Shown here: positions 35,315-42,093 of the stretch, piece after piece
Position numbering within the stretch: position 1 is the first letter of the stretch
Layout of the letters: the number at the start of each line of letters is the position of its first letter
NCBI RefSeq assembly: GCF_017876795.1
Contig: NZ_JAGIOR010000005.1
Location: 141,425 to 205,424, forward strand
Origin: Rhizobium leguminosarum
GTDB taxonomy: Bacteria > Pseudomonadota > Alphaproteobacteria > Rhizobiales > Rhizobiaceae
Direction: 5' to 3'
Length of the DNA: 64,000 bases
Notes under the pieces: generated by a model
Told to the model about the DNA's origin: nothing
Database searches by the model: none
What the model saw: the letters and a program-made list of their open reading frames with translations, nothing else
Translations under genes and position numbers: made by a program

Positions 35315-35509
35315 GGTGATCTGGTAAAATTGATCTGGCATGATGGCCAGGGCGCATGCCTGTTCACGAAAAAATTGGAACGCGGCCGGTTTATCTGGCC
35401 GAATGCAGAGGGCGGCGCGGTGGCGATCACACCGGCGCAGCTTTCTTATCTGTTATCTGGAATTGACTGGAGAGCCCCTCAGGAAACCTGGCGTCCGACA
35501 CGGGTTTGA
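35315..35509 (+). pseudogene. IS66 tnpB, 3' part
   Basis: Continues the interrupted TnpB: GDLVKLIWHDGQGACLFTKK, LERGRFIWPNAEGGAVAITP, YLLSGIDWRAPQETWRPTRV, then stop. Together with 32554-32711 this gives a full-length TnpB. Confidence 0.88.
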
Positions 35510-35556
35510 GCGTCTTAATCATTGGATTTGTTGAAGAAATATGCTCTTGTAGTGGC

Positions 35557-35705
35557 ATGTCGTTACCGCCGCTTTCCCTTCCTGACGATCTTGCCAGTGC
35601 CCATGCTGCACTGCTGGCGGAACGCGAGGCGCGGTTACGGGCCGAGGCCGAAGCAACAAATGCCAAAGCAAAGCTTTCCAGCATCGAGGCGCTCAACGCC
35701 CATCT
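35557..35705 (+). pseudogene. IS66 tnpC N-terminal fragment
   Basis: Begins MSLPPLSLPDDLASAHAALL and the helical EREARLRAEAEATNAKAKL, as in IS66 transposases, but stops at the orphan Tn3 end at 35706. About 50 of roughly 500 residues remain. Confidence 0.8.
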
Positions 35706-35765
35706 GGCCCCAGTACATTATTGGGACCCAGATATACGGTAGGCGATTTTCGGCTCAGGATGGTG
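35706..35765. repeat. Orphan Tn3 terminal segment
   Basis: 60 bases identical to 42045-42104, the left end of Tn3 element 2 including its 37-bp inverted repeat and the last tnpA codons. It is joined to truncated IS66 tnpC on the left and unrelated sequence on the right, so only the tip of a transposon copy remains. Confidence 0.88.
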
Positions 35766-35778
35766 TATAGCGCGACGA

Positions 35779-36105
35779 TCAGGATGAGACGCTACGCGGC
35801 ACGGTTTTGATTGCACGTTCATCGCGAATCACCTCCTTGGAACGGGAGGTAACCATGCTGTTTAAATGGCGCATCAATGTGAGCAGGGTTCGAACGCTGA
35901 TGCGAGGCGCCGGCTTCGACTCGCTCCGCGCTTCCGGCGAATCGGTTACAAGATCGGTTGCTGATCGGCGAATTGAACGGCGGCGTCCGTCAGGTAATCG
36001 AATGACAACGAATGCCGCACCGCGTCCGGACTGGACTGACACCAGCTCAAGACGCTGACCCGCAAGGCCGTGGCGCGGGTCAATGACAGTCACATAATGC
36101 ACCAC
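35779..36105 (-). CDS. Second DUF5372-like protein
   Basis: A 108-residue protein starting MVHYVTVIDPRHGLAGQRLE and containing AAFVVIRLPDGRRRSIRRSA. The DPRH-GL-G pattern parallels the PWHPLFG block of the gene at 32666. Such genes normally precede a serine recombinase; here the downstream side is cut off by the orphan Tn3 end, so it is probably the remnant of another recombinase element. Confidence 0.55.
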   Translation of the reverse strand: MVHYVTVIDPRHGLAGQRLELVSVQSGRGAAFVVIRLPDGRRRSIRRSATDLVTDSPEARSESKPAPRISVRTLLTLMRHLNSMVTSRSKEVIRDERAIKTVPRSVSS

Positions 36106-36131
36106 CCCGTCGACAATAGGGGCAGTCTGCG

Positions 36132-36254
36132 ATGCTTGGTTCGGAGCGTCTCACCGGCGCAATGCTCGATCGCATCACCCACCATGTCAACATCCTCGAG
36201 ATGAACGGTGACAGCTATCGTCTCGCCCAAAGCCGCGCCCGAAAGGCAGGCTGA
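36132..36254 (+). pseudogene. istB C-terminal fragment (IS21 family)
   Basis: Reads MLGSERLTGAMLDRITHHVN, ILEMNGDSYRLAQSRARKAG, then stop: the typical IstB C-terminus. Upstream coding is missing. Confidence 0.8.
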
Positions 36255-36386
36255 AACCCTTCTCAAAAAACGCCGCGCACGCATGAAACCCCCGCTCGGG
36301 CTACGCCTCCCGGAGGTCTCATGCGTGCGCCACAAGTGGCCTGGTTTTACTCCGCCGCCTGGCCGGATTTTACTCCGGCGTTGACA
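36255..36386. repeat. IS21-family right end
   Basis: After the istB stop, two copies of a TTTTACTCCG-containing repeat (GGCCTGGTTTTACTCCGCCG and GGCCGGATTTTACTCCGGCG) precede a terminal TTGACA, as in IS21-family ends. An 11-bp inverted repeat, CGCACGCATGA / TCATGCGTGCG, encloses a GC-rich loop within it. Confidence 0.7.
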
Positions 36387-36392
36387 GCAGGG

Positions 36393-36438
36393 CCATCGTG
36401 GCCATCCTGTGCCCAACCCAGGTTAAGGCGACGCTACC
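36393..36438. repeat. IS6-type end, copy 1
   Basis: Contains GGTTAAGGCGACGCTACC, the complement of GGTAGCGTCGCCTTAACC found at 38557 and 40169. One of three copies of this terminal sequence in the window. Confidence 0.6.
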
Positions 36439-36480
36439 TCACAACCAGCTGTTCAAATTTCCCGAGCCACCTCTGTCGGC

Positions 36481-36786
36481 TCATGTCTTTGCAGAAAATC
36501 CGAGCTGAATGCGCTTAGCGCGCAGGATTGCCTTAAGGACATCGATTCCAAACTTGAGGCTTTCTGCTTCAGTCTCGATGGAGATACCTATCGTGACGGT
36601 GCCCTTGGCTTCATCGAGCGCAACCTCCTCTAGATCATCAAACCACTTCTGACCTTTATCTTCTTGAATTTTCGATAAGTTGTCAATCGCCACCCAAAGT
36701 GCCGATTGAACTGCTATGACGGCGGCGCAGAGTTTTTCTTCATTTGCGTCGGAGATAGACAGGATAGGTTCTTTCCGGTATGTCAT
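36481..36786 (-). CDS. Hypothetical protein
   Basis: A 101-residue protein from ATG 36786 (AGGGAAC upstream). Mixed helical/strand character: LCAAVIAVQSALWVAIDNLS, then ALDEAKGTVTIGISIETEAE and a basic tail. No motif recognised; isolated among IS remnants. Base composition is lower in GC than neighbours. Confidence 0.5.
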   Translation of the reverse strand: MTYRKEPILSISDANEEKLCAAVIAVQSALWVAIDNLSKIQEDKGQKWFDDLEEVALDEAKGTVTIGISIETEAESLKFGIDVLKAILRAKRIQLGFSAKT

Positions 36787-36912
36787 GCTGTTCCCTACAT
36801 AGGATGGAAATTGGTCGAGCTGGCTCCTCAGGTTGAGGTCGGTTAAATCATCGCGGGCGACGCTGTTGCAGGGATCAAATTTGTGGCGCGATAACCCCAC
36901 CCGCGGCCTGGT

Positions 36913-37893
36913 TCATGCGAGGCGCTTGAATTCAGGACGGCCGAGTTCCGTCATCCGGTTGAGAACTCGGACACCGATCTTGGCTTCAGTCTTCTGATTG
37001 TCTAAGTTCCTCGCCCGGAGCTTTGGTCCTATCACAGCCTTCCATCTACCCATTTGCGTCTCAACCCGGCTGCGCTTGTTGTAGCCAGTGGATTTCTGCC
37101 ATGCCATCCGGCCTTTGGTCTGGATTTCCGCGATATGGTGGTCGCGACCAGATGGGACCGGCACCGATTGAGAGCTGGGAACCGCAGTCTTGGGAGGTGG
37201 GATAGTGACTTCGACGATCTCACCAAAGCGTGTCCCAAGAAGATCACGGGTAGGCGCTCCATCATAGGCGCCGTCGGCAATAAACTTGTCGACGGCACCA
37301 TCGATCTGGTCCAGAAGTCCTGGTAACGCTGTCGGATCACCGACATCATCGGTGGTCAGATCGGAGCAAACAATCTCACCGCTGACAAGATCGAGACCGA
37401 GGTGCAGTTTGCGCCATCTCTTGCGTTTGGCCTTGGTTTTGTGTTTGTTTTCCAGCCACTCGCCCTCTCCGAAGACCTTCAAGCCCGTGCTGTCGACAAC
37501 AAGATGGATCGGACCTGATGTTGTGGCTCCAGACTTTGCTGACGGCAACGCCAGCCCTTTGCTCCGGCGTGACAAGGTGGAGAAGTCGGGCACGGCAATA
37601 TCAAACTCCATCAGCGCCGCGACACTGCGCACCAGGCCTTGGGTCTGGCGCAGCGCCAGTCCGTAGACGGCGCGCAGGGTCAAGCACAATGCGATCGCTA
37701 GATCCGAGTATTTCGGCTGACCGCCCCGAGATTTCCTGCGCGACGCAGACCACAAGCAAAGCGCGCCATCACTCACCCAAATCGTCAAATCACCACGTTG
37801 ACGAAGGCTTTCATTATACGCCGGCCAATTCGTTACCTGAAATTTCTGCCTGGCAATCTTGTGCCGCCGGTCAGCATGGAACTTATGCGGCAT
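36913..37893 (-). CDS. IS5-family transposase (copy 1)
   Basis: A 326-residue DDE transposase from MPHKFHADRRHKIARQKFQV. Visible core: HLVVDSTGLKVFGEGEW (first Asp), FIADGAYDGAPTRDLLG (second Asp), RSRVETQMGRWKAVIG (Glu). It appears full length. It ends a fragment of a dehydrogenase gene on its right (37936), so its insertion or a linked deletion broke that gene. Confidence 0.9.
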   Translation of the reverse strand: MPHKFHADRRHKIARQKFQVTNWPAYNESLRQRGDLTIWVSDGALCLWSASRRKSRGGQPKYSDLAIALCLTLRAVYGLALRQTQGLVRSVAALMEFDIAVPDFSTLSRRSKGLALPSAKSGATTSGPIHLVVDSTGLKVFGEGEWLENKHKTKAKRKRWRKLHLGLDLVSGEIVCSDLTTDDVGDPTALPGLLDQIDGAVDKFIADGAYDGAPTRDLLGTRFGEIVEVTIPPPKTAVPSSQSVPVPSGRDHHIAEIQTKGRMAWQKSTGYNKRSRVETQMGRWKAVIGPKLRARNLDNQKTEAKIGVRVLNRMTELGRPEFKRLA

Positions 37894-37935
37894 CGTCGAA
37901 ATCCGGATCCGGTGACTGAAAGACAACGCTGAATA

Positions 37936-38172
37936 TCAGTCCGTCGGTGATCCGTGCAACAAGGCCGCATCGAAGGATCTCAGCGTTTCGATGCCATCGC
38001 CGGGCATCATGCTGCCATTCTCCAAATAGTAGTCGCAAGACCAGGGATAGCTTGTCGTCGCAAGTGAGAATCCGTTTCGCGCAGCCGCCTTTTCGAGCAC
38101 GGCCTTGGCTGCCTCAGTTACATCGCGGCCGATGCCGTCTCCTGGCAGTAGGGCAATCTTGTAGGTCTTCAT
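37936..38172 (-). pseudogene. Isopropylmalate/tartrate dehydrogenase fragment
   Basis: ATG 38172 starts KTYKIALLPGDGIGRDVTEA, the typical NAD-binding start of isopropylmalate/tartrate/isocitrate-type dehydrogenases, and NGSMMPGDGIETLRSFDAAL. Only about 75 of some 350 residues are left before the IS5 copy 1 boundary. Confidence 0.75.
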
Positions 38173-38257
38173 GGCAGGTCCTCTCACTGGCTGATCAGCA
38201 CATTCTTGCTCTGCGGGTTGCGCCGTGCGGCAATGACTATAGAGGGAGGCTCACGCT

Positions 38258-38346
38258 TTATTTGCCGAAAGCGGCCAGGATTTGGTCGATTGTTGTGTTT
38301 GCACCGGCATCACCGGTGAATTCTATCGAACGATCTGTTCCGGCCT
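38258..38346 (-). pseudogene. C-terminal coding remnant
   Basis: Reads RSIEFTGDAGANTTIDQILA then AFGK and stop, 86 bases upstream of the dehydrogenase ATG. It looks like the tail of a preceding metabolic gene; family not identified. Confidence 0.4.
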
Positions 38347-38447
38347 CGCAGAGAGGATTTCGGGCGGGCACGCCTCATCGCGACCGGCTGTGTTCGATCA
38401 TCGCCGAGTGGCGCACGCGGCGCCGCCGTCTGGGAAAGCCGGATGGC

Positions 38448-38556
38448 TCAGTTGATCGAACGCAGGCCGAGATAGACCGCCAGGCTGACGGCGGAGAGGG
38501 CGATCGTCAGCTTCGGCCTGGCATCGTCGAACAGGGTCGCCAGCAGCAGGCCGAGC
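38448..38556 (-). pseudogene. Membrane protein C-terminal remnant
   Basis: Reads LLLATLFDDARPKLTIALSA then VSLAVYLGLRSIN and stop: the last hydrophobic helix of an integral membrane protein, cut by the IS6-type end at 38557. A transporter tail is plausible. Confidence 0.45.
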
Positions 38557-38659
38557 GGTAGCGTCGCCTTAACCTGGGTTGAGCACAGGATGGCCCCGCT
38601 TCATGCGGCAGTCGTCAAGGCGATTTCGCTCCAGACCGCCATAGCGATAGTGGCAGCAC
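38557..38659. repeat. IS6-type end, copy 2 (inverted partner of 40067-40169)
   Basis: 103 bases from GGTAGCGTCGCC to GTGGCAGCAC, repeated in inverted orientation at 40067-40169 with only a few mismatches near the outer end. Includes the 3' end of the IS6-type transposase gene. Confidence 0.85.
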
Positions 38660-38867
38660 GAATATCGCGGTGATCGGCGGCTGTCAGATGTTTGCGGTGA
38701 AGATGGAAGAGGTTGGCGATCGGGCCATGGATGGAAACGAAAGACTGGCATTGCCCTGCCGACTTGAACTGGATCATGCCCCGCTCTCGTCGTCTGACAG
38801 ACAAGTGTGAGTTCTCCGCCCGGTTGTTTAGGCCCTTGTGCGAACGATGCTCGACACCGGGCATGAT
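38601..38867 (-). pseudogene. IS6-family transposase C-terminal fragment
   Basis: Reads MPGVEHRSHKGLNNRAENSH then RRRERGMIQFKSAGQCQSFV and ANLFHLHRKHLTAADHRDIR, the standard C-terminus of rhizobial IS6-family transposases. The N-terminal catalytic part is missing. Confidence 0.8.
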
Positions 38868-38889
38868 TTCTCTTCTGGCTGTTGGGGGC

Positions 38890-40022
38890 GTTGGTGCGGG
38901 GATCAGCAAGTGAGCGGAATTTGGTCTTTGATGGGCCCGCTTATTTGGTTGCTCCCTTCGAGGCTTGGCAACGAACGGATTGCGGGCGTCCGCAGGCGAG
39001 CATTCGGTTCAAAATGGTGACGCCGATCGCAGCCTCTGTCTGCTGCGCATGGAATGACCGAGCGCGCAAACGCGACCCAATGACGCCTTTGTATCGACCC
39101 ATCGCGGTTTCAACCAAAGCCCGTTTGCCATAGCCGGCACCGTCCTGCCATTTCAACCGGCCATCGATCTGGATGGATGCAATGTGATCGTCTCTCTGGC
39201 AGGACGCCTGGGCGTTGGCTCGTTCCACTACATTCGAGCGCGGTGGAATAACGACCTTCGCGCCTGCGCTATGACCCAGAATTGCGTCATAGCTTGGCTC
39301 GCCATCATAGGCGCCATCGGCAGTGAACTGGTCGATCTCATCGTCGATCTGATCCAGCAATAGGTCCAGCTGCGAGGCATCGCCGGTTTCCTGATCTGTC
39401 AGACTATGGGCAATGATCTCGCCACTGTCGGCGTCAACCGCCAAGTGCAGTTTTCTCCAGCCACGCCGGGACTTCGCTCCATGCTTTTCTTCCAGCCATT
39501 GGCCGGCGCCATAGATCTTGAGCCCGGTACTGTCGACCAGGACGTGAATGGGTCCGTTCGCCACAGGCTGCCGGTCGTTGCTTCTGGCCGATGGCTTCCA
39601 GGTTCTGGCCCGTCGGTGTCGGCTCAGCGTGGTGTGATCGGGCACGGCCAGATCCAATGTCATCATATCAAGCACCGAACTCAAAAGCCCTTCGCTTTGG
39701 CGCAAACGCAGCCCAAAGACCATGCCCAGCATCAGCGTAGTTTCGATCGCCAGATCCGAATAGAGAGGCTGGCCACCACGCGTCTTGCGAGGTGGAGCCG
39801 CCCAGCCCGCCAGCGCGTCCGGCGTTATCCAAAGGGTTAAACTGCCACGGCGGCCAAGGCCCGCCTCATACTCCGCCCAGTTCGTCACTTTGAACTTCAT
39901 TTTACCGATGTGGTGGCGACGGGCGGCGTTGTGCTTATGCGGCATGCGGGATCAATCAACCTATTTTCGATCCCGGCCACATAGATGCAAAATGTTGAAA
40001 TTTGATCCCGGCACCAAAGCCC
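38890..40022. mobile_element. IS5-family element (copy 2)
   Basis: The transposase gene is flanked by an inverted repeat of about 30 bp with few mismatches, centred on GGGGGCGTTGGTGCGGGGATCA (left) and GGGGGCTTTGGTGCCGGGATCA (right). The exact ends are uncertain because flanking sequence is also in inverted repeat. Confidence 0.6.
38941..39945 (-). CDS. IS5-family transposase (copy 2)
   Basis: A 334-residue transposase starting MPHKHNAARRHHIGKMKFKV. Core residues visible in HVLVDSTGLKIYGAGQWLEE, FTADGAYDGEPSYDAILG and ALVETAMGRYKGVIGSRL. It is closely similar to copy 3 (58690-59673) and more distant from copy 1. Appears intact. Confidence 0.92.
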   Translation of the reverse strand: MPHKHNAARRHHIGKMKFKVTNWAEYEAGLGRRGSLTLWITPDALAGWAAPPRKTRGGQPLYSDLAIETTLMLGMVFGLRLRQSEGLLSSVLDMMTLDLAVPDHTTLSRHRRARTWKPSARSNDRQPVANGPIHVLVDSTGLKIYGAGQWLEEKHGAKSRRGWRKLHLAVDADSGEIIAHSLTDQETGDASQLDLLLDQIDDEIDQFTADGAYDGEPSYDAILGHSAGAKVVIPPRSNVVERANAQASCQRDDHIASIQIDGRLKWQDGAGYGKRALVETAMGRYKGVIGSRLRARSFHAQQTEAAIGVTILNRMLACGRPQSVRCQASKGATK

Positions 40023-40066
40023 CCAACAGCCAGAAATCGTTCAATTCCCATTCATGCACCAAAGCT

Positions 40067-40169
40067 GTGCTGCCACTATCGCTATGGCGGTCTGGAGCGA
40101 AATCGCCTTGACGACTGCCGCATGAAGCGGGGCCATCGTGTGCCCAACTCAGGTTAAGGCGACGCTACC
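40067..40169. repeat. IS6-type end, copy 3
   Basis: Inverted counterpart of 38557-38659. The transposase part is reduced to the last residues before the stop. Confidence 0.85.
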
Positions 40170-40219
40170 GTTAGAATTCCTGTCAACGCTGCCTGAGCAG
40201 CGCCAACAGGTTCCTATTT

Positions 40220-41332
40220 TCAACGCTGCTTCCGCGGAGCCGCACAAATCTCCCCATAACAAACCTGCTCACCCTTATACTCCGCCAAGGTGTGCAGCAA
40301 TCGCAGCAGCCAAAACTCCTTTTCGACCTCCGGGAGAGACTCTCCATCTACGAACTTCAAAGCCTGCTCGAGCAAATCCACAGCCCGGCCGTTGTCGCCG
40401 CTTTCATGGTAGTAAAGGGCAACCAACCGAGAAGACACAGCGCGTGAGAGAGCGTCCTGCTGCGGATACAATTTCAGGATTCGCTCCGAGAGTTCCTTGC
40501 CCATCGACAAGCGTTCTGCCAATGGAAGGCCAGAGTGATCATAGTGTGGACCGAGGACCTCTTGCATCGCCGCGAGAAGCCAACCTTCAGAGTTTCGTTC
40601 GATTGCATCGCGAGCGAATTGCGCTAGTGCAATCCAGCCCGCCTCCATGTCGCGCATTCTTCCGATCAATGTCACGACATGCCACTGGCGCAAGGAGATG
40701 CGGTCCGGGAAAAGATTGATGCCTTCTTCAAAGGCCGCGAGCGCCGTCTTCCAATCCTCAATCTCTGTCGCCGCCCGGATTCGATCACGCAACGCGTTGT
40801 ACGAACCATTGCTCTCGCCTTCAGCAATCCGCGCCTTTTCGGCATCTTTTGCTTCCGCGCTGGCGCGCCAGCTGCCGTCAATCACTTTTAGCAAAACGTC
40901 CTCGAGCTCATCCGTATCACCGATAAAGGCGATGCTGCCGTCCCGGTCGACAATGAACGCCTTCGGAACATGGAAAGATAGGCTAGCTTTCATCCAATGC
41001 TCATCCATTTCGCCTGAGTGATCGAACGCAATCCGAATGTTCGAATTGGGGAGCCATTTGGCCACCCACGCGTCCACCTGGGCTTTGGCCTCGTCAGCCG
41101 TTGCGGCTTTTTCATGTGCTGCAACTCCGATGACTTCAACACCCATGTCGCTGTATTTCTCCTGCAGCTGCGCCAGGCGGGCCAGCGCCGGCCCGCAACC
41201 ACTGCAGGTAGTCGAAAAGAACTCAAGGATGTATATCTTGCCGAGCTGGAAGTTGGAAATCCCATCGCCGCGCAGCCAGGCCTTCACTTTGATCGACGGG
41301 GCTGGAGTGTGGATATTTAAGCTGGAAATCAT
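40220..41332 (-). CDS. TlpA/thioredoxin-like protein with helical repeat region
   Basis: A 370-residue protein; ATG 41332 with GGAGAAAAG upstream. The N-terminal 145 residues are a TlpA/redoxin-type thioredoxin fold: ILEFFSTTCSGCGPALARLA with a CXXC site (CSGC), and VPKAFIVDRDGSIAFIGDTD (cis-Pro and strand). The C-terminal part is helical and TPR-like (RDMEAGWIALAQFARDAIER, ALYYHESGDNGRAVDLLEQA). No signal peptide is seen, so a cytoplasmic role is likely unless exported otherwise. It follows the decayed repA on the same strand by 19 bases. Confidence 0.8.
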   Translation of the reverse strand: MISSLNIHTPAPSIKVKAWLRGDGISNFQLGKIYILEFFSTTCSGCGPALARLAQLQEKYSDMGVEVIGVAAHEKAATADEAKAQVDAWVAKWLPNSNIRIAFDHSGEMDEHWMKASLSFHVPKAFIVDRDGSIAFIGDTDELEDVLLKVIDGSWRASAEAKDAEKARIAEGESNGSYNALRDRIRAATEIEDWKTALAAFEEGINLFPDRISLRQWHVVTLIGRMRDMEAGWIALAQFARDAIERNSEGWLLAAMQEVLGPHYDHSGLPLAERLSMGKELSERILKLYPQQDALSRAVSSRLVALYYHESGDNGRAVDLLEQALKFVDGESLPEVEKEFWLLRLLHTLAEYKGEQVCYGEICAAPRKQR

Positions 41333-41351
41333 GTCTTTTCTCCACAGTGTT

Positions 41352-41783
41352 TTATCCGGCGCTTCGTGCGCCAGGAACATGGAATCCTTGAAGTGCAAGG
41401 CCCTGAGTCAGATATAACGACGTAGTGGTTCTCGCGGGGCCGTCGGCTACTGAGATGATCTGTAGTTTCTCACCCTCGCGTCTGCGCGGGCATAACTTCA
41501 AAGCCTCCTTCGGACGGGCCGAAGCGAGATAGGCACGGAGTTCGTTGATCTGTCGAAGCGTATAGGAGCGTCGACCTGCGGTCCCCAACTCCGGTGTTGG
41601 CCCCAGCCCATCAATTGACAACTGGCGCAGATAACTGCCCGACACACCGAGAATCTCAGCAACCTCGCCTAAGGAGAAAGGGCGCAAGGGCCTGTCGTCT
41701 AGAAATTTGGGAGTTGCGCCCCGCTCTTTTAGCCGGCCCCAGAGTTCGTTGCCATGGCGCTGGACGCGCTCCGTCGGATCCAT
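41352..41783 (-). pseudogene. Decayed second repA
   Basis: The N-terminus matches plasmid RepA: helix-turn-helix SLGEVAEILGVSGSYLRQLS, RRSYTLRQINELRAYLASAR, EKLQIISVADGPARTTTSLY. The Walker A box is damaged (DGPARTTTS instead of KGGSGKTTTS) and the protein ends after about 144 residues instead of about 400. This is a relic of another repABC replicon. Confidence 0.8.
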
Positions 41784-41847
41784 TTGAGAGGCCCCATTCT
41801 TGTAATGCGGTATATTTGTCACCGTGACGGGTTTCTGCCCGTGTGAT

Positions 41848-41857
41848 GTCTATAGAC
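41848..41857. promoter_or_regulatory. GTCTATAGAC palindrome before decayed repA
   Basis: A perfect 10-bp palindrome 65 bases upstream of the repA relic, followed by CGTCTCTATA. Position fits a repABC operator. A similar site precedes the TIR operon at 32227. Confidence 0.35.
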
Positions 41858-42002
41858 CGTCTCTATAAGAGAATTGCCTGTACCAGTCAACAGTCAACAA
41901 GCACACCGCCCCAACAAACTTACGGGCTCCATCGGAGCAGCCCCTTCGATGGCGGGGATGGCAGAGATCCTGCGGGCCACACGGAAGGAACCACCCGGGA
42001 AG

Positions 42003-42046
42003 AGCTTTGGTGCATGAATGGGAATTGAACGATTTCTGGCTGTTGG
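42003..42046. repeat. 44-bp inverted repeat partner of 40023-40066
   Basis: AGCTTTGGTGCATGAATGGG onward is the exact reverse complement of 40023-40066. The pair brackets the TlpA-like gene and the repA relic. The right copy is cut by the left end of Tn3 element 2. Confidence 0.85.
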
Positions 42047-42081
42047 CCCCAGTACATTATTGGGACCCAGATATACGGTAG
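42045..42081. repeat. Left inverted repeat of Tn3 element 2
   Basis: 37 bp; the outer 60 bases are duplicated identically at 35706-35765. Confidence 0.88.
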
Positions 42082-42093
42082 GCGATTTTCGGC

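Larger units (their letters stand above)
32712..35316 (+). mobile_element. Serine-recombinase element inserted in IS66 tnpB
   Basis: Removing bases 32712-35316 joins CGAGG to TGATCTGG and restores an uninterrupted TnpB reading (GRRG-DLVKLIWHDGQG). Both junctions share the dinucleotide GG (32710-32711 and 35315-35316), as expected for a serine recombinase crossover. The 2,605-bp element carries three plus-strand genes: a DUF5372-like gene, a small gene and a large serine recombinase. No terminal inverted repeats were noticed. Confidence 0.8.
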
